Shown here: positions 63,379 through 64,000 of the stretch, one piece after another
How positions within the stretch are numbered: the stretch's first letter is position 1
Layout: every line of letters starts with the position of its first letter
Source: Deltaproteobacteria bacterium
Lineage (GTDB): Bacteria > Myxococcota_A > UBA9160 > UBA4427
Assembly: GCA_002691205.1 (NCBI GenBank)
Contig: NZHD01000108.1
Coordinates: 32,818 to 96,817, forward strand
DNA: 64,000 bases
Direction of reading: 5' to 3'
Notes under the pieces: generated by a model
What the model was told of the DNA's origin: nothing
Database searches by the model: none
Seen by the model: the letters and a program-made list of their open reading frames with translations, nothing else
Translations under genes and position numbers: made by a program

Positions 63379-64000
63379 GGCAATACAGTATTTGGATAAG
63401 TCAACAGAGACCTTGAACGTCGTCCAAGCGCTGCGGCGTGACGGTGCGGTCGTCGTGAAAGAGGTCGCGGGTCACGACGTCGTTGACCGAATCGTTGCCG
63501 AACTTAGACCACGTCTCGATATGGATAGACACGAAGAAGCGACCGTCTTCGACGGTGCCAATACTTTGCGTACGAGTTCCGGCCTCCTCAAGCATGCGCC
63601 GAGCGCAGCCGAACTCGTTGACCATGACCTCGTTATCGATGTCGCAAACGATATTCTCCTGCCGCATTGCGCGAGCTATATGATAGGCAGTCTCACTGCA
63701 ATTGAAATTCAGCCGGGTGAGAGCACCCAAGCGCTGCACCGAGACGATTCGCTGTACCCAATCGAGAATGCGGGCATGGAACTCTTGATCGGTGTGATGT
63801 GGGCGCTTAACGATTTCACAGAGGAGGTCGGCGCAACGCGCGTCGTACCTGGCAGTCATCGCTTCCTGCGTTCGTGGCACCTACCTGACGTATCCGAATG
63901 GGAGTCGGCTGAAATGTCGAAGGGCTCTGTCCTGTTCTACATGGGCTCGACGTGGCATGGCGGCGGTGCGAATAACGGCGATCGGTCGCGAATTGGGTTG
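63377..64000 (+). CDS. Phytanoyl-CoA dioxygenase (PhyH) family protein, 3'-truncated by the window
   Basis: The frame opens at an ATG at 63377 and remains open to the window edge (208 codons), so the gene continues outside. It reads as a PhyH dioxygenase: LRRDGAVVVKEVAGHDVVDR, IEIQPGESTQALHRDD with H121-x-D123, WALNDFTEEVGATRVVPGSH, and SVLFYMGSTWHGGGANNGDR with distal H194, followed by R205 as the 2-oxoglutarate contact. This is the full facial triad of an active Fe(II)/2-oxoglutarate oxygenase. Substrate unknown. It follows the GT4 gene by about 380 bp; a large reverse frame across it is a shadow. Confidence 0.88.
   Translation, partial: MAIQYLDKSTETLNVVQALRRDGAVVVKEVAGHDVVDRIVAELRPRLDMDRHEEATVFDGANTLRTSSGLLKHAPSAAELVDHDLVIDVANDILLPHCASYMIGSLTAIEIQPGESTQALHRDDSLYPIENAGMELLIGVMWALNDFTEEVGATRVVPGSHRFLRSWHLPDVSEWESAEMSKGSVLFYMGSTWHGGGANNGDRSRIGL

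Noticed and set aside
63401..63880. 159-codon reverse frame near the window end
   Set aside because: Lies exactly opposite the clear PhyH sequence on the forward strand.
1..64000. CRISPR arrays, insertion sequences, rRNA
   Set aside because: No regularly spaced repeats, transposase motifs or rRNA-like sequence were seen on either strand.

Overview
The window looks like chromosomal DNA of a Gram-negative bacterium. The evidence is RND efflux with a periplasmic adaptor, lipoprotein signal peptides, a PEP-CTERM protein, DarP/YjgA and NtrB/NtrC-type regulators. Cys-rich repeats of the kind common in Myxococcota, many non-heme iron oxygenases (TauD, PhyH, CmcJ), a P450, a Baeyer-Villiger monooxygenase, an F420-type LLM oxidoreductase and leucine-type acyl-CoA carboxylase suggest an aerobic, probably aquatic deltaproteobacterial-like lineage (Myxococcota or Binatota-like). 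There is no rRNA in the window, so this placement is an inference. I found no tRNA, CRISPR array or insertion sequence. Genes are dense on both strands up to about 58 kb.

Layout. 0-6.9 kb: the 3' end of a DUF3604 gene, a small secreted protein, a PabC-like class IV aminotransferase, an LLM oxidoreductase, a TauD-like dioxygenase, an HD hydrolase, an amidase and a Cys-rich secreted protein. 7.0-12.1 kb: a TetR regulator, RND adaptor and RND pump in one overlapping operon, preceded by palindromic operators. 12.7-16.6 kb: a four-gene oxidative cluster (P450, PfkB kinase, CmcJ/NvfI-like, SDR). 16.8-21.8 kb: a sigma-54 promoter driving a metallo-beta-lactamase-like protein that has lost its metal ligands and carries two LexA-like DNA-binding repeats, closed by a strong terminator, followed by an NtrB/NtrC-type pair and a DUF4136 lipoprotein. 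21.8-25.4 kb: mccB-mccA. 25.6-36.7 kb: DAHP synthase, a TolB/M28/PDZ lipoprotein peptidase, a HEAT-like lipoprotein, GFA, PPOX, a membrane-bound aldo-keto reductase with cysteine clusters, a BVMO, and mtnP-apt for methylthioadenosine and adenine salvage.

36.8-42.3 kb holds surface-glycan type genes (SGNH protein, radical SAM/SPASM, GT4, GT39-TPR). 42.4-58.6 kb is mixed metabolism and stress: alpha/beta hydrolase, GcvT-like protein, GH1 glucosidase, MAPEG, FKBP, SRPBCC, GST, a GluR0-like potassium channel, DarP, a zinc-ribbon SDR, a PEP-CTERM protein, a GT4, YaaA, an SCP2-like/PhyH fusion, a glycine-zipper lipoprotein, an ABM protein and an NTF2-like periplasmic protein.

From about 58.7 kb to the end the DNA looks GC-richer and less dense. 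It holds an SGNH protein, GT2, GT4, a PhyH gene running off the window, a decayed reading frame (60055-60531) and an orphan reverse-strand fragment. This looks like a surface-polysaccharide accessory region.

The most unusual material is (1) the sigma-54-driven pseudo-metallo-beta-lactamase/DNA-binding fusion beside the NtrBC-type pair, (2) the zinc-ribbon SDR lacking the catalytic tyrosine, (3) the bacterial glutamate-receptor-like K+ channel, (4) the membrane-bound AKR with a twin-arginine motif, and (5) the P450/CmcJ cluster.
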